Of a stretch of DNA of 12,116 nucleotides, positions 6,078-11,722 are shown piece by piece. The notes beneath the pieces were generated by a model that saw only the letters and a list, made by a program, of their open reading frames with translations, did not search any database and had not been told where the DNA came from. Source of the stretch: Actinocrinis sp046724665 (lineage in GTDB: Bacteria > Actinomycetota > Actinomycetes > Streptomycetales > Catenulisporaceae). The DNA lies in assembly GCA_046724665.1 (NCBI GenBank), contig JBKOWZ010000138.1, positions 1 to 12,116 of the forward strand, written 5' to 3'. A program made the translations under genes and the position numbers. Each line of letters opens with the position of its first letter. Positions within the stretch are counted from its first letter, which is position 1.

Positions 6078-6968
6078 ATGGAACCGATCCTCGTCACCGG
6101 TGCCGCGGGCCAGGCCAGAGGGGACGACGGTGCCCCTTTCCGGCGTGTTCAGCAGGGCGCGACCGGCCTGCGCGTGACCCAGGAACTGCTCAAGCAAGGC
6201 CATGAGGTGCGCGCGTTCGTGCGCGTTGACGACGATCGGGCCGCGGAGCTGCGCAAGCTCGGCGCCGAGGTGGTCGTGGGCGACCTGCTCAAGATCAGCG
6301 ACGTGATCCCCGCGCTCAAGGGCGTCAAGCGCGCCTACTTCAACTACCCGGTGAAGGTCGGCATGCTCGAGGCCACCGCGGTGTTCGCCGCCGCGGCCCG
6401 GCAGGAGGGCCTTGAGCGGGTCGTGGCCGTCTCGATGTACGGCTCCGGCACCGCCGACGGCATCACCCCGCACATGCAGCGGCACTGGGTCGGCGAGCAG
6501 ATCCTGACCGCCTCGGTCCCGCAGGCCGTGCACATCGAGGCCACGGTCTTCTACGAGAACATGGCGGTCGCGCTCGGCAACGGCGGCGGCAAGGAGCTCT
6601 CGCTGCCGCTCGGCTCGGCCGACACCGAGATCCCGCTGGTCGCCGCCGCGGACGTGGCGCGGGTCGGCCTCAACCAGCTGCTGGCCGACAAGGTCGAGGC
6701 CGAGCCGATCCAGCTCGTCGGCGCGGTCCCGACGATCGGCCAGGTCGCCGAGGCGTTCGGCGTGCCCTACGTGGACGCCGACCCCGACGAGTGGCGCGAG
6801 AAGGCCCTCGAGCTGTACGCGGGCCCCGCCTCCATCGAGCACCTGACCGGCCTCTGGGCGATGTTCAAGTCGCTCGGCGGCATGCCGGGCCTGTTCCAGC
6901 CGACGGACTACGAGAAGGTGAACGGCCAGCCGCCGACGACGCTCCAGGAATTCGCGGCCTCCCTGTAG
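6078..6968 (+). CDS. NmrA-type NAD(P)-binding oxidoreductase-like protein with glycine-loop insertion
   Basis: This is a 296-residue atypical short-chain dehydrogenase of the NmrA/HSCARG group. It opens with ILVTGAAG (residues 4-11), the start of a Rossmann dinucleotide-binding loop. It continues with GHEVRAFVR (41-49), the AEVVVGDLL strand (63-71), YFNYPV (88-92 region), a HWVGEQIL segment (136-143) and TVFYENMAVAL. The usual SDR Tyr-x3-Lys pair is not apparent, so it may be a redox sensor or non-classical reductase. Close relatives, as I recall them, read GAAGx(2-3)QGATG; here about 12 extra residues (12-23) separate GAAG from VQQGATG, encoded with several codons unusual for this window. 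The ATG at 6078 has TGGAG (6068-6072) 5 nt upstream; ATG 6042, in frame, has no RBS. Two hairpins follow the stop. Confidence 0.88.
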   Translation: MEPILVTGAAGQARGDDGAPFRRVQQGATGLRVTQELLKQGHEVRAFVRVDDDRAAELRKLGAEVVVGDLLKISDVIPALKGVKRAYFNYPVKVGMLEATAVFAAAARQEGLERVVAVSMYGSGTADGITPHMQRHWVGEQILTASVPQAVHIEATVFYENMAVALGNGGGKELSLPLGSADTEIPLVAAADVARVGLNQLLADKVEAEPIQLVGAVPTIGQVAEAFGVPYVDADPDEWREKALELYAGPASIEHLTGLWAMFKSLGGMPGLFQPTDYEKVNGQPPTTLQEFAASL

Positions 6969-6989
6969 TTCGCCCCTGGTTCGAAGCCA

Positions 6990-7005
6990 CGGTGAATCGT
7001 CACCG
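6990..7005 (+). terminator. Short hairpin after the NmrA-type gene
   Basis: CGGTGA-ATCG-TCACCG is a perfect 6-bp stem with a 4-nt loop, 21 nt after the stop. It is the first of two hairpins in the 96-nt convergent gap and has no U-tract. Confidence 0.4.
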
Positions 7006-7020
7006 GGACCACTGACGACC

Positions 7021-7063
7021 CACGCGACCGGACGTGCGACGTACGCACGTCCGGTCCCGCGTG
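7021..7063. terminator. Strong bidirectional hairpin between convergent genes
   Basis: GACCGGACGTGCG (7026-7038) and its exact complement (7044-7056) form a 13-bp stem with the 5-nt loop ACGTA. The stem continues with CACGC (7021-7025) paired to GCGTG (7059-7063) across a 2-nt CC bulge, for 18 bp in all. It ends 1 nt from the stop of the FAD-linked oxidase gene and serves the NmrA-type gene from the other side. Confidence 0.75.
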
Positions 7064-7064
7064 C

Positions 7065-8426
7065 TCATATCGCCTTGCCCGGATTCAGGATCCCGTGCGG
7101 ATCCAGCGCGCGCTTGATCGCGAGGTTCGCCGCCAGCGTCGGCGCGCCCAACTCCTCGCCGAGCCAGTGCCGCTTCAGCGTGCCGACCCCGTGCTCCCCG
7201 GTCAGCGTCCCGCCGAGCGCGAGCGCCGCGCGGAACACCTCGTCGGCCGCCGCCCACACCGCGTCAGGGATCCGCGGCAGCGAGCGGTCGAACACGAAGA
7301 CCGGGTGCAGGTTGCCGTCCCCGGCGTGCGCCACCGTCGGCACCGCGAGGCCGTGCTTCTCCGCGATGCGCGCGACCGCGTCGAACATCGCAGGCAGCTG
7401 CGAACGCGGCACGCACACGTCCTCGATCAGGCACGCGCCGAGCCGCTCGATGGCGTTGAACGCCGTACGCCGCACCGTGAGCAGCTGCACGGCCTCAGCC
7501 TCGTCCTGCGAGACCGCGACCACCGACGCCCCGGTCCGCGAGCAGCACTCCGCCATCACCGAGGCCGCGGAGGCGGCGTCGGCGCCGTCGGCCTGAGCCA
7601 GCAGCATCGCCCCGGTGGCCGGATCGAGCCCGATGTTGCGCCAGTCGTCGAGCGCCTCGAGCGTCGCGCGGTCCATCAACTCCAGCAGGCTCGGCCCGAC
7701 CGCCGTGCGCACGATCTCCCAGACCGCCGAGGCGGCCTGCCGCATCGTCGCGAACTCTGCGGCCACAGTCACCGGCGGCTGCTTCGGCGCGGGCCGCAGC
7801 CGCAGCGTCGCCTCGGTGACCACGGCCAGCGTGCCCTCGGACCCGACGAGCAGGCTGGTCAGGTCGTACCCGACGACCCCCTTCAGTGTCCGGCGACCGG
7901 TGCGGATGACCGTACCGTCGGCCATGACCGCCTCCAGCCCGAGCACCGACTCGCGCGTGACGCCGTACTTCACGCAGCGCAGCCCGCCTGCGTTCGTAGC
8001 GATATTGCCGCCGATCGTGCAGGTCTCATAGCTCGAAGGATCGGGTGCGTACATCAGTCCGTGCTTGCGCGCCTGCCTGTCCAACTCGGCGTTGATGACG
8101 CCGGGCTCGACGACCGCGATCTCGTCCTCGGCGGACAGCTCGCGGATCGCGGTCATCTTCGCCAGCGACAGCACGAGACAGCCGTCGATCGCCGCCGTGC
8201 CGCCGACGATCCCCGTCCCCGCGCCGCGTGGAATGACGGGCACCCGGTTGCGCGAGGCCCATCGCAACGCGGCCACGACGTCGTCACGTTCGTGCGCGAC
8301 GACCACCGCGCACGGCCGGCCCGGCGTGACGTAGGAGTGCTCGTCGTTGCAGTACGCCGACATCTGATCGGGGTCGGTGATGACGCGTCCGGGCGCGAGA
8401 TCCTGTTCGAGATCGTCGGTGATCAT
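7065..8426 (-). CDS. FAD-linked oxidase, GlcD/D-lactate dehydrogenase type
   Basis: This is a 453-residue flavoprotein of the VAO/PCMH family, glycolate oxidase subunit D group. The N-terminal FAD-binding domain shows PRGAGTGIVGG (66-76) and NAGGLRCVKYGVTRE (145-159), where the FAD pyrophosphate binds. LKGVVGYDLTSLLVGSEGTLAVVTEATLRL follows near 181-210. The C-terminal substrate/cap domain has HAGDGNLHP (367-375) and GEHGVG (410-415), both diagnostic of GlcD-like 2-hydroxyacid oxidases. It should oxidise a 2-hydroxyacid such as glycolate or D-lactate to the 2-oxoacid; the exact substrate cannot be read. GlcE and GlcF partners are absent from the window. The ATG at 8426 begins 10 nt after tetR ends and has no RBS; a TTGACA-N17-TAGACC promoter ends 7 nt before it. 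A TTG at 8462 would coincide with the -35 box and is rejected. Confidence 0.92.
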   Translation of the reverse strand: MITDDLEQDLAPGRVITDPDQMSAYCNDEHSYVTPGRPCAVVVAHERDDVVAALRWASRNRVPVIPRGAGTGIVGGTAAIDGCLVLSLAKMTAIRELSAEDEIAVVEPGVINAELDRQARKHGLMYAPDPSSYETCTIGGNIATNAGGLRCVKYGVTRESVLGLEAVMADGTVIRTGRRTLKGVVGYDLTSLLVGSEGTLAVVTEATLRLRPAPKQPPVTVAAEFATMRQAASAVWEIVRTAVGPSLLELMDRATLEALDDWRNIGLDPATGAMLLAQADGADAASAASVMAECCSRTGASVVAVSQDEAEAVQLLTVRRTAFNAIERLGACLIEDVCVPRSQLPAMFDAVARIAEKHGLAVPTVAHAGDGNLHPVFVFDRSLPRIPDAVWAAADEVFRAALALGGTLTGEHGVGTLKRHWLGEELGAPTLAANLAIKRALDPHGILNPGKAI

Positions 8427-8433
8427 GTGTACG

Positions 8434-8462
8434 GGTCTATTCGCGCGTGCGCGTGGTGTCAA
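8434..8462 (-). promoter_or_regulatory. Near-consensus promoter inside the tetR 3' end
   Basis: On the minus strand a perfect TTGACA (8462-8457) is followed by exactly 17 nt and then TAGACC (8439-8434), whose TAG is the stop codon of tetR. Predicted +1 is 8427 or the A of the ATG at 8426, so the oxidase message would be leaderless or nearly so. This is the best -35/-10 match I saw in the window. Confidence 0.55.
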
Positions 8463-9078
8463 TCGTGCTCGATATGGATCGTGCGAGCGGGGTGCGGCGC
8501 CGGTAGCCGAGCAGCGTGTACGCGAGCGTGACGTAACGCTCCACGAGCGCGTCGAGCGGCACCGGGCCGTCCGGCCGGTACCACTGGGCGACGGCGTTGC
8601 ACGCCGCGATGATTGTGCGGCGCGCGTCGTTCGGGTACGGCGTGGTGAACATTCCGCTCGCGATGCCGGCGTCGATCGCCGTGCGGAATAGGTCGGTGGC
8701 CTGGCGCTGGCGCTCGCGGTAGGCCGCCGCGGTCTCTTCGGGCAGCGCTCTGGCCTCGTTGATCAGGATCAGGCTGGCGACCGAGCGTTCCGCGCGATAG
8801 CGCACCGTCGCCCCGACGACGGCCGCCAGGCGTGCCGCCGGGTCGTTTCCGGCCTCGGCCAGGGCCTCTTTGCACAGCGCGAAGTAGGCGTCGAGCCCCT
8901 CGTGGAGGAGCGCCGCGAGCAGGGCCTGCTTGCCCGGGTAATAGTGGTAGAGGGCGGACAGGCTCACCCCGGCGCGGGCCGCGATGTCGCGGACGGACGT
9001 GGTGTAGTAGCCGCGCTCGGCGAACTCCGCCGAGGCGGCGTCGAGCAGGGCCTGATGCCCGGGGGGACGTCCGGCCAT
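8437..9078 (-). CDS. TetR-family transcriptional regulator
   Basis: This is a 213-residue regulator. The N-terminal DNA-binding domain has an AEFAERGYYTTSVRDIA segment and a helix-turn-helix at about 26-46 (DIAARAGVSLSALYHYYPGK), typical of TetR proteins. The C-terminal ligand-binding domain ends in a WYRPDGPVPLDALVERY stretch (166-182), which I associate with KstR2-like regulators of acyl-CoA and lipid catabolism. The ATG at 9078 is supported by AAGGAG (9089-9084) 5 nt upstream. It is divergent from an acyl-CoA dehydrogenase gene and precedes the FAD-linked oxidase on its own strand. A dyad at the dehydrogenase start is a likely operator. I infer that it represses the dehydrogenase, and perhaps itself, and responds to an acyl-CoA; the ligand is not known. 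Confidence 0.93.
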   Translation of the reverse strand: MAGRPPGHQALLDAASAEFAERGYYTTSVRDIAARAGVSLSALYHYYPGKQALLAALLHEGLDAYFALCKEALAEAGNDPAARLAAVVGATVRYRAERSVASLILINEARALPEETAAAYRERQRQATDLFRTAIDAGIASGMFTTPYPNDARRTIIAACNAVAQWYRPDGPVPLDALVERYVTLAYTLLGYRRRTPLARSISSTIDTTRTRE

Positions 9079-9093
9079 GGCTGCTCCTTCCTC

Positions 9094-9133
9094 TGGACAG
9101 GCCGCGCTACCGACGAGTAGCTTAACGAGCGTT
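9094..9133 (+). promoter_or_regulatory. Promoter and TetR operator candidates of the acyl-CoA dehydrogenase
   Basis: TGGACA (9094-9099), 18 nt and TAGCTT (9118-9123) form a -35/-10 pair with +1 near 9130. AACG-AG-CGTT (9124-9133) is a perfect 4-bp-arm dyad, with an extra T/A match one step beyond, lying exactly at +1. GCTAC-N6-GTAGC (9106-9121) is a second dyad in the spacer. A repressor bound to either would block the start. Confidence 0.5.
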
Positions 9134-9146
9134 CAACGGCATTCGC

Positions 9147-9153
9147 GAGGAGG
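9147..9153 (+). promoter_or_regulatory. Ribosome binding site deciding the GTG start of the dehydrogenase
   Basis: GAGGAGG is a near-perfect Shine-Dalgarno placed 8 nt before GTG 9162. It settles the start of the acyl-CoA dehydrogenase, which would otherwise be ambiguous with a GTG codon. Confidence 0.8.
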
Positions 9154-9161
9154 CATACCCC

Positions 9162-10319
9162 GTGCTCCGCAGCATCTACAACGAGGACCACGAGGCGTTC
9201 CGGTCGATGATCCGGGACTTCATCCAGGCCGAGGTCGTCCCGTACCACGCCGACTGGGAGAAGCAGGGCCACGTTCCCCGCGAGTTCTATGTTCGCCTCG
9301 GTGAGCTCGGGCTGCTCGGGATCAACGTGCCGGAGGAGTACGGCGGCGCCGGCGAGTCCAGCTACAGGTTCAACATGGTCATCGCCGAGGAGACCGCCCG
9401 CGCCGGCGTGACCTTCGGCGCGTACAGCATCCATACCAACCTGGTGCGGCCCTACCTGCTCTCCTTCGCCACCGAGGAGCAGAAGCGGCGCTGGATGCCC
9501 GGCTTCGTCTCCGGCGAGATGATGGGCGCGCTGGCGATGACCGAGCCCGGCACCGGCTCCGACCTGGCCGGCATCGCCACCACCGCGAAGCTGTCCGCGG
9601 ACGGTACGCACTACGTCCTCAACGGTGCCAAGACCTTCATCTCCGGCGGCGTGCTGGCCGACCGGGTGCTGGTGGTCGCGCGCACCGCCCCGGCCACCGC
9701 GCAGGACCGGCGCGGCGGCCTGTCGATCCTGTTCGTGGACACCAAGTCCCCGGGCTACACGGTCGGCAAGAAGCTGGACAAGATCGGCCTGAAGACCTCG
9801 GACACCGCGGAGCTGGCCTTCCAGGACGTCAAGGTCCCGGTCGAGGACCTGCTCGGCGAGGAGGGCCAGGGCTTCAAGTACCTGACGCACAACCTGGTCG
9901 AGGAGCGGCTGGCCATCGTGGTCGGCTCGACCGCCGCCGCGGCGGCCGCGATCCGGTTCGCGGTGGACTACGTCAAGGAGCGCAAGGCCTTCGGCCAGTC
10001 GGTCGCCTCGTTCCAGAACACCAAGTTCGTGCTGGCCGACTGCGAGGCCGAGTTCCAGGCGGCGCAGGCGATGACCGACCGCGCGGTGGAGCTGTTCGAC
10101 GAGGGGAAGCTGAGCCCGGCGGACGCCGCGGCCTGCAAGATCTTCACCACCGAGGCCTCGGGCCGCATCATCGACAAGTGCCTTCAGCTGCACGGCGGCT
10201 ACGGGTACATCAACGAGTACCCGATCGCGCGCCTGTACGCCGACGCGCGCGTCGCACGGCTGTACGGCGGCACGACGGAGATCATGCGCACGATCGTCGC
10301 CAAGTCGCTCGGCCTGTAG
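9162..10319 (+). CDS. Acyl-CoA dehydrogenase
   Basis: This is a 385-residue FAD enzyme of the acyl-CoA dehydrogenase family, which makes the trans-2-enoyl-CoA and passes electrons to electron-transfer flavoprotein. All three domains are present. MTEPGTGSDLAG (126-137) lies in the beta domain, and RKAFGQSVASFQ (274-285) and LQLHGGYGYINEYPIARLYADARV (341-364) in the C-terminal helical domain. YGGTTEI is at 368-374. The Glu that is the catalytic base in medium-chain enzymes (Y-E-G-T) is Gly369 here. LVEERLAIV (245-253) offers Glu248, the position used by isovaleryl-CoA and long-chain dehydrogenases. A branched-chain or long-chain substrate is thus favoured, by inference. It is divergent from tetR and carries its own promoter and RBS; it converges on the Nudix gene with 23 nt between stops. 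Confidence 0.95.
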   Translation: MLRSIYNEDHEAFRSMIRDFIQAEVVPYHADWEKQGHVPREFYVRLGELGLLGINVPEEYGGAGESSYRFNMVIAEETARAGVTFGAYSIHTNLVRPYLLSFATEEQKRRWMPGFVSGEMMGALAMTEPGTGSDLAGIATTAKLSADGTHYVLNGAKTFISGGVLADRVLVVARTAPATAQDRRGGLSILFVDTKSPGYTVGKKLDKIGLKTSDTAELAFQDVKVPVEDLLGEEGQGFKYLTHNLVEERLAIVVGSTAAAAAAIRFAVDYVKERKAFGQSVASFQNTKFVLADCEAEFQAAQAMTDRAVELFDEGKLSPADAAACKIFTTEASGRIIDKCLQLHGGYGYINEYPIARLYADARVARLYGGTTEIMRTIVAKSLGL

Positions 10320-10342
10320 GGCACGGGCAACGGCGCGCTGCG

Positions 10343-10894
10343 TTACGACGCCTGGCCGCCGCGCTCCGCGAGGAGCAGCAGGCCGTACGCGGCCATGGTG
10401 GCCTGATCGACGATACGTCCGTCACGCATCATCGCCTCGACCTCGTCGCGGGGGAACCACTTCGCGACGAGGTCGAGCTCTTCCGGATCGGGCGCGGCGG
10501 CCTGAGCGTCCCGGCTCAGCTCCGTGGCCAGCCACGTGTTGCACGCTTGGCTGGAGTAACCGTAGGCGTGGAAGAACTGGCCGAGCAGGGTCAGCCGCGC
10601 GGCGTGCAGACCGGTCTCCTGCGCCAGCTCATGACGCGCCACGACAGCCGGGTCGCCGTCGGCGCGATCGGGCAGCGTGCCCTGCGGGAACTCCCAGTAC
10701 CGGCCGCCGATCGTGTAGCGGTACTGCTCGACCAGCCAGAACCCGTCGTGCTCGAACGGCACGATGAGCGCGGACGGCGGCTTATCGACCACGCCGTAGA
10801 TGCCCCTGCTGCCGTCGGCGCGCACGATGTCGTCCTCGCGCACCGACATCCACGCGTTTTGATAGACGATCCGGCTGGAGGTCCGCTCGATCAC
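10343..10894 (-). CDS. Nudix hydrolase, ADP-ribose pyrophosphatase-like
   Basis: This is a 183-residue Nudix-fold protein with N-terminal strands of the ADP-sugar/nucleoside-diphosphate pyrophosphatase group (VEQYRY at 55-60 and YWEFPQGT at 66-73). The Nudix box runs 72-96, but it is off consensus. The spacing after the glycine is lengthened by a few residues (DRADGDP). The REUxEExGU part reads HELAQETGL (88-96), so the first Arg is His and one of the paired Glu is Gln92. Glu89 and Glu93 remain for metal binding. Substrate class is inferred from the fold only. The GTG at 10894 is chosen because TAGAGT (10906-10901) plus a 6-nt discriminator places +1 exactly on it, with no Shine-Dalgarno. It is divergent from the tyrosine phosphatase gene, 51 nt away. 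Confidence 0.9.
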   Translation of the reverse strand: MIERTSSRIVYQNAWMSVREDDIVRADGSRGIYGVVDKPPSALIVPFEHDGFWLVEQYRYTIGGRYWEFPQGTLPDRADGDPAVVARHELAQETGLHAARLTLLGQFFHAYGYSSQACNTWLATELSRDAQAAAPDPEELDLVAKWFPRDEVEAMMRDGRIVDQATMAAYGLLLLAERGGQAS

Positions 10895-10900
10895 GGTTCC

Positions 10901-10906
10901 ACTCTA
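10901..10906 (-). promoter_or_regulatory. -10 box (TAGAGT), leaderless Nudix transcript
   Basis: TAGAGT on the minus strand (10906-10901) is followed by a 6-nt discriminator, so +1 is the G of GTG 10894. No -35 or Shine-Dalgarno is evident. It is the mirror partner of the TAGCGT box at 10934-10939. Confidence 0.5.
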
Positions 10907-10933
10907 TCGGCGCACAGCGGCACGGGCTGCTGA

Positions 10934-10939
10934 TAGCGT
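10934..10939 (+). promoter_or_regulatory. -10 box (TAGCGT), leaderless phosphatase transcript
   Basis: TAGCGT (10934-10939) and a 6-nt discriminator place +1 exactly on GTG 10946. No Shine-Dalgarno is present. ATG 10958 is the alternative start; it lies 12 nt downstream of the GTG. Confidence 0.5.
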
Positions 10940-10945
10940 GCCCAC

Positions 10946-11647
10946 GTGGGCGAAACCATGACAGTCGTCAAGGGCCTGTTGAATTTCCGCGACGTCGGCG
11001 GCCTGTCGGCCTCGGGCGGTGGCCGCACCAGATTCCGGACCCTGTATCGCTCGCACGCGCCGAGCAGCCTCGGCCCTGAGGGGATGGCGGCGATCCGCGC
11101 GCTCGGGCTGCGGTCGGTGCTCGACCTGCGCGACGAGGACGAAGCTGAGCAGTGGCCGTACGACCTCGACGACCCGTCCATCCGGCGGCTCACCGTGCCG
11201 GTGCTCGGAAACCTGCCGGTCCCGGCCGATCAGCCGGGGCTCTACCTGCACATGATCGAGGCGTGCGGGGCGGCGTTCACGCAGGCCGTGCGCAGTCTCG
11301 CGCGGGCCGATTCGCAGCCGGTGCTGGTGCACTGCGCGGTCGGCAAGGACCGCACCGGCGTGGCCGTCGCACTCGCGCTGAGCGCGGCGGGCGTGACGGA
11401 CGAGGCGATCGTCACCGACTTCCTGCGCAGCAACCCGGGGCTCGGCATCCCCGAGCCCGACGACGGCGACGGGCCCGACGACCGTTACCAGACGCACCAC
11501 TACGTCCGGGCCGCGCTGATCGAGAGCGCGCTGGCCGCGGCGCGCCGGCTCGGCGGCGACGTGCCCGGCTACCTCGCCAGGCACGGCATGGCCGACGGCG
11601 AGCTCGACGCCCTGCGCGCCTGCCTGATCGAGGCGGCGCGGCCGTAA
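10946..11647 (+). CDS. Tyrosine-phosphatase-family protein (MptpB-like)
   Basis: This is a 233-residue protein of the Y_phosphatase3 family. NFRDVGGL (13-20) is the standard N-terminal motif, and the P-loop HCAVGKDRTG (129-138) provides nucleophile Cys130 and Arg136 of the C-x5-R signature. The G-K-D-R form matches the MptpB-type and related bacterial phosphatases that act on phosphotyrosine and, in some, phosphoinositides or phosphoserine. No signal peptide or membrane segment is visible, so it is cytoplasmic unless exported by another route. The GTG at 10946 is preferred because a -10 box places +1 on it; ATG 10958 is a shorter option. It is divergent from the Nudix gene, and 75 nt separate it from the GntR gene, which seems to have its own promoter. 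No target kinase is in the window. Confidence 0.92.
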   Translation: MGETMTVVKGLLNFRDVGGLSASGGGRTRFRTLYRSHAPSSLGPEGMAAIRALGLRSVLDLRDEDEAEQWPYDLDDPSIRRLTVPVLGNLPVPADQPGLYLHMIEACGAAFTQAVRSLARADSQPVLVHCAVGKDRTGVAVALALSAAGVTDEAIVTDFLRSNPGLGIPEPDDGDGPDDRYQTHHYVRAALIESALAAARRLGGDVPGYLARHGMADGELDALRACLIEAARP

Positions 11648-11680
11648 CCCCCTGCGCTGGGCATACGGCGTCCGGGACGC

Positions 11681-11716
11681 GATACTGAGTGCAAAGGTCC
11701 GATGGATGGACGGGAG
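11681..11716 (+). promoter_or_regulatory. Candidate -10 and RBS of the GntR-family gene
   Basis: GATACT (11681-11686) resembles TATAAT at four of six positions and places +1 near 11693. GGGAG (11712-11716) lies 6 nt before TTG 11723, which supports that start over the in-frame ATG at 11702. No convincing -35 is seen. Confidence 0.35.
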
Positions 11717-11722
11717 TGTCAG

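Noticed and set aside
8460..8462. A TTG start for the FAD oxidase that would overlap tetR by 26 nt
   Set aside because: The TTG is the first half of the TTGACA -35 box and has no RBS; the ATG at 8426 fits the family N-terminus and the promoter geometry.
7095..8531. A 478-residue plus-strand open frame antisense to the FAD oxidase
   Set aside because: The translation is low-complexity Arg/His/Ala-rich, whereas the minus strand gives FAD-binding and GEHGVG motifs.
8964..10193. A 409-residue minus-strand open frame antisense to the acyl-CoA dehydrogenase
   Set aside because: It is a shadow frame without motifs; the plus strand is a full-length dehydrogenase with promoter and RBS.
10320..10342. 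Terminator between the acyl-CoA dehydrogenase and Nudix genes
   Set aside because: The 23-nt gap gives only a 4-bp GGCG/CGCC pairing, too weak to call.
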